Shown here: one piece after another, positions 26,052 to 34,573 of the stretch
Position numbering within the stretch: position 1 is the stretch's first letter
How the letters are laid out: each line of letters starts with the position of its first letter
From: Rhodoplanes sp.
GTDB taxonomy: Bacteria; Pseudomonadota; Alphaproteobacteria; Rhizobiales; Xanthobacteraceae
Direction: 5' to 3'
Assembly: GCF_013377085.1 (NCBI RefSeq)
Contig: NZ_JACAAX010000041.1
Span: 1 to 60,420, forward strand
Length of the DNA: 60,420 bases
Position numbers and translations under genes: made by a program
Notes under the pieces: generated by a model
Databases searched by the model: none
Seen by the model: the letters and a program-made list of their open reading frames with translations, nothing else
What the model was told of the DNA's origin: nothing

Positions 26052-26879
26052 GTGAGAGTGCTGATACGCCTGCTGCAGCGATTGCTCATCCTGGCGCTGG
26101 GCATTTTCAGCGTCTGGCTGATCGTCTTCGTGGTGTTCGACACCGCGGACCAGCGGCTGCCGTGGACCCTGGCCGTGGCCGTCACGTATGGGATGGCGGC
26201 CTATGTCATTCTCCCGCGCGTCGTTCGCACGGGCCTGAAGATTCTCCAGCGCAAGAGCATCCCGAGCTTCACGGTGACGGGCGACGGCTTGCCGGGCGAC
26301 CCCGTCAATCTCGTGCTCGTCGGCACGCTGACGCAGCTTCGGGCCGCCTTCGCCGCCGCGGGCTGGACACAGGCGGATCCGCTGGGGCTGAAGAGCTCGT
26401 GGCGTATGGTCAAAGCCTTCGTCCTCGACGCACCTTACCCGGCGGCGCCGTTCAGCACCCTCCATCTGTTCGGCCGCGGCCAGGACATCGGGTTCCAGAA
26501 GGCGATCGGCGACAGCCCGCGCAAACGCCACCATGTCCGCTTCTGGGCCTTGAGCCTCGATCGTGCCGACCTCGCCATGGCAACAGCCGACTTCTGGCTG
26601 AACACCGATCGACCGCCCGAGGATGCGCGCGTTCTGTGGGTCGGAGCCGCCACCAAGGACACCGGACTCTCGCTGACCAGGCTCACGTTCCAGATCACCC
26701 ACGCGACCGACGACGACACCAATGCAGAGCGGGATTTCATCGTCGCCGAGCTGAGGGACCATCGAGTCGTCGGCGAGGTGACGTCAGTTCAATCCGGCCA
26801 AAGCCTGCCGGTTGCACGCGTCAACCATTACATGACCGATGGCGAGGTCACGGTGGCGAGCCTCGTGGTCGAAGGGTGA
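26052..26879 (+). CDS. LssY C-terminal domain membrane protein
   Basis: A 275-aa protein. Two N-terminal membrane segments (about 8-28 and 38-56) are followed by an LssY_C domain with NLVLVGTLTQLRAAFAAAGW, LFGRGQDIGFQKAIGDSPRKRHHVRFW and the late ATDDDTNAERDFI. The domain also occurs fused to PAP2 phosphatases. Its biochemical role is not established. The gene stands alone, divergent from the decarboxylase. Confidence 0.85.
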   Translation: MRVLIRLLQRLLILALGIFSVWLIVFVVFDTADQRLPWTLAVAVTYGMAAYVILPRVVRTGLKILQRKSIPSFTVTGDGLPGDPVNLVLVGTLTQLRAAFAAAGWTQADPLGLKSSWRMVKAFVLDAPYPAAPFSTLHLFGRGQDIGFQKAIGDSPRKRHHVRFWALSLDRADLAMATADFWLNTDRPPEDARVLWVGAATKDTGLSLTRLTFQITHATDDDTNAERDFIVAELRDHRVVGEVTSVQSGQSLPVARVNHYMTDGEVTVASLVVEG

Positions 26880-27220
26880 CGCATGTCGGTTTCCCATGAC
26901 GAATGCAGGCGCGTTGGTCGGCGTCGACGCTGACTTGCGTGTGCGCCGCTGGGTGGTGGTGGACGTGCTCCCGAGCGAGCACGTCTCCACCCGCCGAGTC
27001 CCGGCGGTCCGCTCGCGCGCGCAACCGAGCTGCCGCACAGCCGCGAGAGGACGTGAACCCGGTCGTCGATCGACGCGGGCAGGTCTTCCTTCGGGCCTGC
27101 GCGCTTCGGCTCGACGCCTCTCCGGCGGCGAGTACCTTTCGTTTTCTGGACGCCGGCACGCGGTCTTGCGCCAAAGCGATCGAAAATCGCTCTAGCGCGG
27201 CATGATGCCGGTCACGCGCA
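26880..27220. other. Intergenic stretch between convergent genes
   Basis: 341 bp between two stop codons. Short frames lack family features. A small stem AGCGAT-cgaaa-ATCGCT (27175-27191) near the end of the DUF1269 gene may contribute to termination. Confidence 0.5.
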
Positions 27221-28021
27221 TCATGCTGCCACGGCCTCCTTGGTGAGCTCCCACGCCTTCTTCAGCTTGGCGGCGCGCCTGTCGCGATCGGCAGTCAGCT
27301 CGTCGATGCGCTGCTCGATGCGCATCTTGGTATCGGCGTGCGCCTTCGCGAGCTGGTCCTTCAGCGCCCCGATCCTTGCATCCGTCTCCCGCTTCAACAT
27401 CTCCAACCCGGTCTGCGCTCGACCGGAAATGTCCGAGACCTTCGCGTGAGCGTCGTCGAGGCGGATCCGCAGCTTGGCCTTCATCTCGGCCTTGGCGTGA
27501 GAGAATTCGGCGATCAACCGCTCCTCTTCCAGCCTGCGGTCGGCGGCTTCCCGCGCGATCAGATCCTCTTCGAAGTCGGATCGCCATTCACGCACGACCG
27601 ATCCACCGATCGCCTCCATGCGGGAATCGAGCGGGATGACCCAATCCTCGGCGATGTCCGCGATCACCGCGGTCGTGCCCGGCGCGAGATCGTCGGAGAC
27701 CTTCTGAAGAAAGGTCGTTCCGACCCCGGCATTGAAGAGATCGCGGATGCCGCCGAACAGCGCGCCGCCGGCAATCCCGACGGTGGCGCCGATCGGCCCA
27801 CCCAGAAGTCCGACCAGGCCGCCGACCAGCCCGCCGACCGCCATGCCGAGCGGCCCTTCATTGGCTTTTCGCTTCACGGACAATGTCCCGTCCGCATTCT
27901 TGGTGATGACGGCCACGCCGTAGAGACTGAGAGATCCTTCCGTATGAAGGTCTCTCAACACGCGTGTTCCTTCGTATGCCTTCTCTTCATCGTGAAACAT
28001 GATGACGATGTACTTGCCCAT
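27221..28021 (-). CDS. DUF1269 membrane-associated protein with coiled-coil tail
   Basis: A 266-aa protein. Residues 1-60 form a small alpha/beta domain (MGKYIVIMFHDEEKAYEG). A Gly-rich hydrophobic segment (about 58-90, GLVGGLVGLLGGPIG) and a DLAPGTTAVIADI motif complete DUF1269. The last about 110 residues are highly charged (Glu/Arg/Lys/Ala) and predicted to be a long coiled coil, an extension most DUF1269 proteins lack. Its role is unknown; relatives are often stress-induced. It lies 70 bp downstream of a Crp/Fnr gene on the same strand. Confidence 0.8.
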   Translation of the reverse strand: MGKYIVIMFHDEEKAYEGTRVLRDLHTEGSLSLYGVAVITKNADGTLSVKRKANEGPLGMAVGGLVGGLVGLLGGPIGATVGIAGGALFGGIRDLFNAGVGTTFLQKVSDDLAPGTTAVIADIAEDWVIPLDSRMEAIGGSVVREWRSDFEEDLIAREAADRRLEEERLIAEFSHAKAEMKAKLRIRLDDAHAKVSDISGRAQTGLEMLKRETDARIGALKDQLAKAHADTKMRIEQRIDELTADRDRRAAKLKKAWELTKEAVAA

Positions 28022-28091
28022 GTGCCGATCCTTTGGATTGTTCTTGTTGCTGTCGCGTCGACGATGCGGACACCTCCCACCGTCACGTCAG

Positions 28092-28793
28092 TCATTCTTC
28101 GGTGTCGGCTGCATTGAACGAATGATTGCCGATCTGCGGATGGTCGTGCAGAACGACGTTCAACAATGAGCTGTGGACTTCGATCCGGCCGTTGTAGTCG
28201 ATGAAGCCGAGCTTTCGGAACTTGTTCATGAAGAAGCTCACCCGGGATCGCGTCGTTCCGATCATCTCGGCGAGCGTCTCCTGGCTGATCTTCGCGATGA
28301 TCGGTTCCGGCACTCCGTCCTTGCCGAAGTTCGCCAGCAGCAGAAGCAGCCGCGCAAGACGCTTCTCGCTGGAGTTGAACAACTGATCGACGAGATCCGC
28401 CTCGACCCGGGTGGTTCGACCGAGAAGATAGGCGATGAACATCGCGGAGAACGCCGGCTCCCGATGGATCAGGTCGACCACGGTGGCCTTCTCCAGACGC
28501 ACGATGATCGATTCCGTCATGGTTGCGGCGGTCGCCAAGCGCCGCGGCTGTCCGGTCAGGCACCCTTCACCGAAGAAATCGTCGGCTGCCAGAATGGCGA
28601 CGACGGCTTCCTTGCCCTGTTTCGAGACGACGGTGACCTTGACCTTGCCTTTCTGGATGAAGAACACGGCGTCCGCAGCGTCGCCCTGGGAATAGACGAC
28701 CTGATTCTTGGGGTGCGTGGTGATGGTCCGGCCCCCACCGACCTTGGCCAGAAAGGCCTTCGGCTCGAACGACGACGTGTGCGTTGTCACCAT
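28092..28793 (-). CDS. Crp/Fnr-family regulator (paralogue 1)
   Basis: A 233-aa protein with a cyclic-nucleotide-binding fold (about 20-140; VVYSQGDAADAVFFIQKGKVKV, FFGEGCL) and a C-terminal winged helix (ISQETLAEMIGTTRSRVSFFMNKFRKLGFIDYNG). No N-terminal Cys cluster is present, so it is not an oxygen-sensing Fnr. It is closely related along its length to the protein at 48177-48875, near-identical in the DNA-binding domain. Start ATG 28793 matches the paralogue's length; a longer frame to 28862 is not conserved. Confidence 0.9.
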   Translation of the reverse strand: MVTTHTSSFEPKAFLAKVGGGRTITTHPKNQVVYSQGDAADAVFFIQKGKVKVTVVSKQGKEAVVAILAADDFFGEGCLTGQPRRLATAATMTESIIVRLEKATVVDLIHREPAFSAMFIAYLLGRTTRVEADLVDQLFNSSEKRLARLLLLLANFGKDGVPEPIIAKISQETLAEMIGTTRSRVSFFMNKFRKLGFIDYNGRIEVHSSLLNVVLHDHPQIGNHSFNAADTEE

Positions 28794-28936
28794 GAGGTGG
28801 ACTCGAGGCTTTTGTTTCAGGCAGATGGACGGTCCGCAGATGACGAGGCCGGGATCATCCACCGCGGACCCGAGCCGGGGGATGAGCGAGGGCGGCCTGG
28901 GCAGCCTCGCTCATCGTCGCATTTGCACGGCTGCCA

Positions 28937-28980
28937 CCCGGAGCGTGTTCTTTCCAGAGGGAATCGGAACACGCTCCGGG
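28937..28980. repeat. Perfect 14-bp inverted repeat
   Basis: CCCGGAGCGTGTTC (28937-28950), 16-base loop, GAACACGCTCCGGG (28967-28980), then TTTATAG on the plus strand. It lies between two leftward genes (DUF1236 and Crp), so it reads as a hairpin in both. No U-tract follows in the genes' direction. Confidence 0.75.
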
Positions 28981-28996
28981 TTTATAGACGTGGTCA

Positions 28997-29037
28997 CATC
29001 GTCAACGGCGAAACGGCTCCCGTTTCGCCGGACGATG
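28997..29037. repeat. Long interrupted palindrome just past the DUF1236 stop
   Basis: Outer arms CATCGTC/GACGATG enclose inner arms CGGCGAAACGG-ctc-CCGTTTCGCCG. It begins 2 bp downstream of the DUF1236 stop, so it is probably its terminator hairpin or a mobile intergenic palindrome. Confidence 0.7.
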
Positions 29038-29039
29038 CT

Positions 29040-29642
29040 CTAGGCCGGGATCACCGCGACGATCCTGAGCGTGCGGGGATCCACGATCAGGATCTCGTCG
29101 CCCACCAGGATGTATTCGTACCCGCGGTATTGCGGGGCATATTCGATGATCCGAGACGGCAGCCTGTTGAGGTGGACCGTCCGCGGGACAGCCTGGCCGA
29201 CCGTCACGGAAAACTGTACGTTCGTCAGCGGCGCAACTTTCTGGTTGCGGATGGTGTCGCGGACTTGCGCGCGGTGCTCGGCGGACAACGCCGCCGGGGT
29301 GCCGGGGGTCGGCTGTGCCTCTGCGGCGGCGTTCGGAGCGCCGCGCTCGTTCGAGGGCTGCGCGGAGGGCTTCGCCGGCTGCGTGCTTCCGCCCTGTCCG
29401 ACGGTTTCAGACTTGGGACCGGTCTGCTTTTCCGGCAACTGTGCGGTCGGGGACGGCTTTATCGATTCCGATGCCTTCGGCGCATCGGGCGTCTGCCGGT
29501 TCGCCTTGCCGTCCGGTGCGATCCGCTCCGGCGCCGTTGCGGCGGGCCGTTCCTGCCGCTCGTTGAGGCCTTGTGCCGATGCCAAGCCTCCTGCTGCCAC
29601 GAGCGCGGCGACAGAAACGGTCATCATCAAAGAGAGTCGCAT
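29040..29642 (-). CDS. DUF1236 secreted protein
   Basis: A 200-aa protein with a signal peptide (about 1-25, LVAAGGLASAQG), a long low-complexity Pro/Ala/Ser/Gln linker, and a C-terminal DUF1236 domain ending YEYILVGDEILIVDPRTLR. Periplasmic location expected; function unknown. Start ATG 29642 follows TTGGAG. A promoter of the general-stress type lies 40-64 bp upstream (29682-29706). Confidence 0.88.
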   Translation of the reverse strand: MRLSLMMTVSVAALVAAGGLASAQGLNERQERPAATAPERIAPDGKANRQTPDAPKASESIKPSPTAQLPEKQTGPKSETVGQGGSTQPAKPSAQPSNERGAPNAAAEAQPTPGTPAALSAEHRAQVRDTIRNQKVAPLTNVQFSVTVGQAVPRTVHLNRLPSRIIEYAPQYRGYEYILVGDEILIVDPRTLRIVAVIPA

Positions 29643-29681
29643 CGTGTCGCTCCAATATTGGTTTTCGGTGATCGTGGGATA

Positions 29682-29706
29682 AACGCAAGGAAAAATGAAT
29701 AGTTCC
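29682..29706 (-). promoter_or_regulatory. EcfG-type promoter for DUF1236 gene
   Basis: On the minus strand GGAAC (29706-29702) and GTT (29684-29682) are separated by 17 bases, the last being C, giving GGAAC-N16-CGTT. This is the consensus of alphaproteobacterial EcfG general-stress sigma factors. It sits 40 bp from the start codon. Confidence 0.65.
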
Positions 29707-30066
29707 GTTGAAAAACAAATATAGAACGGAAATGCGAGGTTGCAGTCACGTTGCGGCTCGGGAATAGCGCGCCAAAACAAGATGTGTGCGGCCTGACGGG
29801 GCGCCCCACTGGCGGATAAATATTTTTCGCCGACAGTCTCCGGCGCCGCCAGCCCTTCAAATTACTGATGGTTTTGCTTCGCGCATCTCGGCCGGGGCCG
29901 AAGTCCGGCTCGACCGAGATGGCGATCACGGATCATCGAGGCCTGAAAAAAAAACGGCTCTGACCTCGACCCGATCGGTTCCTCGATGCGCAAGCTCGTC
30001 GGAGCGAGGTCATCCAACAGCGGCTTCTCGACGTGCGCGCGTCGGCCGCGAGACGGCAATCCGACG

Positions 30067-31176
30067 TCAGGCGGCCGGCTGTTGCGACGGGAACACGGCG
30101 TGGGTGATCGACACCGTCCTACCGTCGGGATTCATCTGGATTTCGACGTGGGCTTCGAGTTGCCGGGCCAGCGCTTCGATGATCGTCGTGCCGAGCCCGG
30201 GAGTGCCCTGCTCCGATTGGCCGCTCGGCCTCCCGATTCCGTCATCGGAAACCGTGAGCCTCCAGTTCTGATCGACAAACTCATAGGTCACCGTCACCGT
30301 GCCGGCACGTCGATCTTCCGGGAAGGCATGCTTGATCGCGTTGATCACGAGCTCGGTGACGATGAGACCGATGCTGACGGCCTGCGTCGAGGTGACGGTG
30401 CCGCCATCGACATGAACCTTCAAGGCGACCGGCCGACGATCTCCGATCATCGAGGCCGCCAGGGTCTCGCACAGCCGCGACAGATAGGAACCGATCTCGA
30501 TCATCGTACCGGGCTCGGAGACCAGCAACTGCTGTTGCACGGCGGCGACCGACATGACGCGCTGATAGGCTTCCTCGAGGTGCTGCCGGGTCTCGTCCGA
30601 TCGCACCGTCCGCGCCTTGATCAGGAGAATGCTCGCGATGATCTGCAGACTGTTGCCGAACCGATGCTGCATCTCCCTCAACAAGATGTCCTTCTGTTGC
30701 AGGAGATCCCGGAGCTCGCGCTCCCTGGCGCGCCGGTCGGTCACGTCCTCGACAGCCAGAAGAACCGTGCCGAGGGCGCTGTCCTCGTAAAGCAATTCCC
30801 GGGCATTGAGCAGCATGGTGCGGCGCCCGATACCGGCAAAGTCCTGCACCACCTCGTAAGCGTCCATCACGCCATGCTGCGGCGCTATGCGTTCCAGCAG
30901 GGCCCGCAGCGCCGGGATATCCCACTGGCCGTCGCCCAGCGCATGGAGCGGCCGGCCTTGGACATCCTGACGGTTCATCTTGAACGTCGAATAGAACGCG
31001 CGATTGGCCGTCACGACGCACAGGTCGCTGTCGAGAACCAGCAGGGGCTCGCGGATCGTATCGACGATGGCCTGCGCGAGCGCCCGCCCGTCATCGAAGT
31101 CCACCTGCGCCGAACCATGGGACAAGACCCGTGCATTCGTCGGGAATTGAGATAGTGGCTCGGTCTGCGTTTCCAT
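30067..31176 (-). CDS. PAS-domain sensor histidine kinase (HWE/HisKA_2 type)
   Basis: A 369-aa soluble protein. A PAS domain (about 35-150, IREPLLVLDSDLCVVTANRAFYSTF) leads into a HisKA_2 dimerisation helix with the phospho-acceptor His171 in REMQHRFGNSLQ, then a HATPase domain with VNAIKHAF (N box) and VSDDGIGRP. No membrane segment, so it senses a cytosolic cue. Such kinases often feed PhyR in the general stress pathway, fitting the neighbourhood. The ATG at 31176 has GGGAGGG upstream. No response regulator is adjacent. Confidence 0.88.
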   Translation of the reverse strand: METQTEPLSQFPTNARVLSHGSAQVDFDDGRALAQAIVDTIREPLLVLDSDLCVVTANRAFYSTFKMNRQDVQGRPLHALGDGQWDIPALRALLERIAPQHGVMDAYEVVQDFAGIGRRTMLLNARELLYEDSALGTVLLAVEDVTDRRARERELRDLLQQKDILLREMQHRFGNSLQIIASILLIKARTVRSDETRQHLEEAYQRVMSVAAVQQQLLVSEPGTMIEIGSYLSRLCETLAASMIGDRRPVALKVHVDGGTVTSTQAVSIGLIVTELVINAIKHAFPEDRRAGTVTVTYEFVDQNWRLTVSDDGIGRPSGQSEQGTPGLGTTIIEALARQLEAHVEIQMNPDGRTVSITHAVFPSQQPAA

Positions 31177-31845
31177 TCCCACCCTCCCGTTGAATGCCAA
31201 ACGCGCTCGACGCTACGAACCGCTCACCATCAACCGTTTCCCACGTCTGTCCCGTTCTCTCCGCCATTCGCCTCCTCTGTGGACGGGCCGGATGATCGAC
31301 GACAGGCCCGGACCCGACAGCGGCGATTACGGTCGCCGCGAGAAGGGGACCAGATTGGACGCCGCGCTGGACAAGGGGCCTGCTGCCATCCGGCCATGAG
31401 GCCGAAACTCAGGGCGAAGAATCCGCCGCCCGAAATGCTCGATCTCGGAATTCCCGGATCTCGACCGAATCATGTTATATTGGTGCATTCACCGAAACTG
31501 AGCAGAATTGCTCACTTCCGCCAGCGTCGCCCGTGCCGGGCGATCAAACATCTTCGACGGTTAAGTATCTTTGACGGTAATACATATCATTGAAGATCAA
31601 AAAGTATTCGAAGCCCGTATGCCATTGAGGTGAAAATGCTTTTGAAGGTCGAGAAGAGCATCTTCGAAAGTGAAGGTACCGTCGCGCAGCCGCTTGTGTC
31701 GGCCGGCGCGGGTCGCGCATGCTCGACCTAGGCCCCTGGTTGCGTTACGGCACGTGCGTGACTTGCCGGGCCTGCCGGCGTCACCCGCGCCGCGGGAGCC
31801 TATCTGGCTCCGCGGCGCTGTCGCCAGGCGGTCATGCGTGGCAGC
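31177..31845. other. AT-richer gene-free region
   Basis: 669 bp between two leftward genes. The stretch 31480-31640 is clearly AT-richer than the surroundings. Near 31218-31241 the minus strand reads GGAAA-N16-GTT, a weak general-stress promoter match for the kinase. No coding frame is convincing. Confidence 0.5.
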
Positions 31846-32178
31846 TCATGGATCGAGCGACTTCAGCCAAGCGTCGATCTGCCGGTTTGCCTCCTCCTTG
31901 GTGATTCCATACCGCACCTGGATCTTGCCGGCGAGCTCGTCGCGCTGCCCCTTCGCCACCTCGAGATCGTCGTCGGTGAGCTTGCCCCACTGCTGGCGGG
32001 CCTTGCCGGTGAACTGCTTCCAGTTGCCGGCGATCTGATCCCAGTTGATCGCGACGCGGACGGGCGCCTCCGCGCGTGGCGGCGTGGGTCCGGTCTGCCA
32101 CCCCTCGCTCGTGGCGGCGAGCGCCGGCCCGGCAGACAGGATCAGCAAAGCCACTGGAACGATCGACTTGCGCATCAT
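31846..32178 (-). CDS. CsbD-like protein with a signal peptide
   Basis: A 110-aa protein. A signal peptide (MMRKSIVPVALLILSAGPALA) precedes a short linker and a CsbD-like domain: NWDQIAGNWKQFTGKARQQWGKLTDDD, then GKIQVRYGITKEEANRQIDAW. CsbD proteins are normally cytosolic, so export is unusual. GGAGGA lies 4-7 bases before the double ATG (32178/32175). It resembles the cytosolic CsbD protein at 35395 more closely than the one at 45807. Confidence 0.85.
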   Translation of the reverse strand: MMRKSIVPVALLILSAGPALAATSEGWQTGPTPPRAEAPVRVAINWDQIAGNWKQFTGKARQQWGKLTDDDLEVAKGQRDELAGKIQVRYGITKEEANRQIDAWLKSLDP

Positions 32179-32376
32179 GGACTCCTCCGATGGTGTCGAG
32201 CGAAGCAAACCTCGCGGTTGCTCCAGCATGCGGTTTTCGTTGTATGAGGCCGCGACATCTCTGCATCGGCCCATCTGGACGTCTGCTCCTCACTGGTCTT
32301 TCCGCCGAAATGCTCTTCGGGGGCCACTCGGACAGACAGGCGCAGCCGCTCGATCGACCGGGTCGAGGCTCAGGGC

Positions 32377-32532
32377 TCAGTTGACGAAATGGTAGATGCC
32401 GTTGAGCCCGATCAATCCTGTCACGATGAGGTAAATGGCAACGATATACGCCAACAGCCGCGGCGCGATCAGGATCAGGATCCCGGCGATCAGGGCGACG
32501 ACGGGGGTGATGTGACCGACGGAGATATCCAT
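32377..32532 (-). CDS. DUF3096 micro-protein
   Basis: A 51-aa membrane protein: HITPVVALIAGILILIAPRLL then AYIVAIYLIVTGLIGL, giving two closely packed helices. Length and pattern fit DUF3096. Function unknown. Start ATG 32532 is taken because upstream in-frame sequence is not hydrophobic or conserved. Confidence 0.8.
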   Translation of the reverse strand: MDISVGHITPVVALIAGILILIAPRLLAYIVAIYLIVTGLIGLNGIYHFVN

Positions 32533-32688
32533 ATCAACGCTCCTTGATGTGCTCGGGCTCACGACGACCGGATCGTGGTCCCGTCCGGGCCACCAGCGGC
32601 GGCTGCCCGTTTGAATCTGAGTGCATGAGTACGGGCGCGACGAATTCGGCGCGCTGCGCAAAAGAGAGCTTGTCTCGACAGGCACGTC

Positions 32689-32844
32689 TCACAGGCGGCC
32701 CAACAAGGCGAGCACGAGAACGATCACCAGCACGACACCGACGACGCCGCCGGGCCCGTAGCCCCAACTGTTGCTGTAGCCCCAGGTCGGCAGCGCGCCG
32801 ATCAGCACCAATATGAGAACGATGATCAGAATGGTCGATAACAT
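32689..32844 (-). CDS. DUF3309 micro-protein
   Basis: A 51-aa protein: MLSTILIIVLILVLIGALPTW, a Tyr/Gly/Ser-rich middle (YSNSWGYGPGG), and a second hydrophobic helix ending LALLGRL. This helix-GY loop-helix plan is the DUF3309 signature. It lies 155 bp upstream of the DUF3096 gene, which could share its transcript. An EcfG-type promoter lies 58-82 bp upstream. Confidence 0.85.
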   Translation of the reverse strand: MLSTILIIVLILVLIGALPTWGYSNSWGYGPGGVVGVVLVIVLVLALLGRL

Positions 32845-32901
32845 TGGCCGTCTCCATCGGTCGTTCGAGTGAAGAAGCAGCATAGGGATGACGGTAGTAT
32901 C

Positions 32902-32926
32902 AACCCACCACGGCAGCGAAGGTTCC
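32902..32926 (-). promoter_or_regulatory. EcfG-type promoter for DUF3309 gene
   Basis: On the minus strand GGAAC (32926-32922), 17 bases, GTT (32904-32902). Spacing equals that at 29682-29706. It lies 58 bp from the start codon of the DUF3309 gene and overlaps the gap after the holin-like gene. Confidence 0.6.
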
Positions 32927-32946
32927 CGCCATGCCGTCACTCCGGA

Positions 32947-33375
32947 TCATCGCTTGTCGGCGCCGCGGCTGAGCAGGAGCCCGACCGCGAACGCGCCGAC
33001 GAGCCCGATCCACGCGGCGCGCCGCGGCCCGAGAGTCTTGCCGAGGCTGAGCACGGTGGACAGGACCTGTGGGTCGAGCCACGCGGGCGGCGCTGCGTGC
33101 GCAGCCTGTTGCGCAATCCGAGCCTCGCGTCGCCATACGCTCCGCCGAAACACCAAAAGGCCGATCACGGCGATCAGCGCCAGCGCCAGGAAAAACGCCG
33201 CAAATCCGAGGCACGTCCGGATCGCGCCGTAGATCTCCTGCGCCCATATGAACAGTGCCGCGCCGAGAAAGGCGAACGATACGAGCAGCGCGAAGGTGGC
33301 GACCGCGACCCAGAGGCCGCTTTTGACGACGGCGTCCACCTTCGCCTGCCAACGGAGAACGAGTCCCTCGAGCAC
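32947..33375 (-). CDS. Putative phage-holin-like (superfamily III) membrane protein
   Basis: A 142-aa protein with two strong membrane segments (about 20-45 and 55-80), a basic loop, and a weaker C-terminal segment. The plan fits the holin-superfamily-III-like proteins that are encoded beside DUF883 genes in many bacteria and are not phage lysis proteins. The DUF883 gene is 21 bp upstream on the same strand. Confidence 0.7.
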   Translation of the reverse strand: MLEGLVLRWQAKVDAVVKSGLWVAVATFALLVSFAFLGAALFIWAQEIYGAIRTCLGFAAFFLALALIAVIGLLVFRRSVWRREARIAQQAAHAAPPAWLDPQVLSTVLSLGKTLGPRRAAWIGLVGAFAVGLLLSRGADKR

Positions 33376-33396
33376 GATGGTGATCCCGCTGCAGGG

Positions 33397-33723
33397 TCAG
33401 CGTCGCAACAGGGCGCCGACCAGGACGCCGAGACCGAGCGCGACCGCGACCGTGGTGAGCGGCCGCGACCGCACGGTCTCCTCGACGGTCGAGCCGATCG
33501 ATTCGGCGAAATCGGTCACGGCGTCCCGACCGCGCTCGCCGGCGTCGTGAACGGCTTCGCCCACGCTGTTCAAACGTCCCTTCATGCCGTTCAGGGTCGC
33601 GTCACCCGACGCCGAGATCGCCGTCGAAACCTGCTCGGCGAGACGCGTGACGTCGTCCTTCAGGCTCTGAAGATCCTTGCGGATGTCGTCGACAGTTGCT
33701 GCTGGTCCGTTCGTCGATGCCAT
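33397..33723 (-). CDS. DUF883 (ElaB/YqjD-like) protein
   Basis: A 108-aa protein: an amphipathic, helical N-terminal part (DDIRKDLQSLKDDVTRLAEQV), a charged stretch, and a C-terminal membrane anchor VAVALGLGVLVGALLRR. E. coli relatives bind ribosomes at the inner membrane in stationary phase; whether this one does is unknown. Start ATG 33723 follows GGGAG. First gene of an apparent two-gene operon. Confidence 0.82.
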   Translation of the reverse strand: MASTNGPAATVDDIRKDLQSLKDDVTRLAEQVSTAISASGDATLNGMKGRLNSVGEAVHDAGERGRDAVTDFAESIGSTVEETVRSRPLTTVAVALGLGVLVGALLRR

Positions 33724-34090
33724 CGGAGTGCTCCCGTTCAATTCGGTTCGACCGTGCTGTCCGCCCCGACGGCGAGCAGCGCTGCACATTCATGAAAGCC
33801 GGTTCCGAGGGCGGATCAGGAGCAGGGCCGTGGTCGTCGTCCCGCAACCGGCAAAGCCCATTGGCACGGCGGGCGTGCGGACAGACGCCGTCAGTGCTGC
33901 CGTTCCAAGTCCGCGGCTCATCCGATCAACGCGTTGCCCGGTGGTCATTTGCACCGGGGAACCAGCTTCCGCCGCACCGTCGCTCCCAGGCCAGCGTCCG
34001 GTGGCGAGCCTGCGAGGCGACGACGCGATGCAATTGCTCGGTCCCGGCGGCATGTCGCGTGCCGCCGGGCGGAGACTCACGCCGCCGACA
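33724..34090. other. Intergenic stretch, nothing recognised
   Basis: 367 bp between two leftward genes. I see no coding frame with a domain, and no clear promoter beyond GGTTCG/CAATTC-like noise. Confidence 0.4.
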
Positions 34091-34573
34091 TCACGGACAG
34101 GGATGGCGCAAGCCGTCGAAGCCGAGATAGGTGCCGGAGCCGGGGTCGTACGACCTGAATCGCTGCAGGCAGTAGGCGGCGTCGCCACCGCCGCCGCCGT
34201 AGGGCGACACGGCGACGTAACCGGGTGCATAGCCGGGCGCATACGCATATCCGGGCGAATAGGCGTATCCGGGACCGTAGCCGCCGGAGCCATAGTAGCC
34301 GTAGGGCTGCTGCGTGGCGCCGATGATCGCCCCGCCGAGCAGGGCTCCCGCGGCGAGGCCGAAAGCCGCGCCACCAAATCCGCCGCCCCGATAGCCACCA
34401 CCCTGATAGCCACCACCCCAACCACGCCGGTACTGAACGGCTTCGATCGACGGGGCGATCGCATTCTGCAGCCCGATCGGCAACGAAATCGGTGTTGCGG
34501 CGGCAGGCGCCACGAACCCCGGCGCGACCGCGATCGTCAGCGCGGCGGCAAGGAGTTTGATCGAGGATTTCAT
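34091..34573 (-). CDS. BA14K-family secreted protein
   Basis: A 160-aa protein with a signal peptide (about 1-26, ending PAAA), a Gly/Tyr-rich region (GGGYQGGGYRGGGFGG), a hydrophobic Gly/Ala segment (about 69-89), imperfect GYAYAPGYAPGY repeats, and the family ending AAYCLQRFRSYDPGSGTYLG. BA14K proteins of Brucella and relatives are surface/periplasmic immunogens with lectin-like activity. Start ATG 34573 follows GGAGAG. Confidence 0.85.
   Translation of the reverse strand: MKSSIKLLAAALTIAVAPGFVAPAAATPISLPIGLQNAIAPSIEAVQYRRGWGGGYQGGGYRGGGFGGAAFGLAAGALLGGAIIGATQQPYGYYGSGGYGPGYAYSPGYAYAPGYAPGYVAVSPYGGGGGDAAYCLQRFRSYDPGSGTYLGFDGLRHPCP

Noticed and set aside
31583-31600. Possible Fnr/FixK box TTGAAGATCAA
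   Set aside because: Spacing between half-sites is too short for TTGAT-N4-ATCAA, and it is not at a promoter-like distance from a start.
32947-33375. Holin-like gene as a sign of a prophage
   Set aside because: No other phage gene is nearby, and the gene is paired with DUF883, the usual non-phage arrangement.
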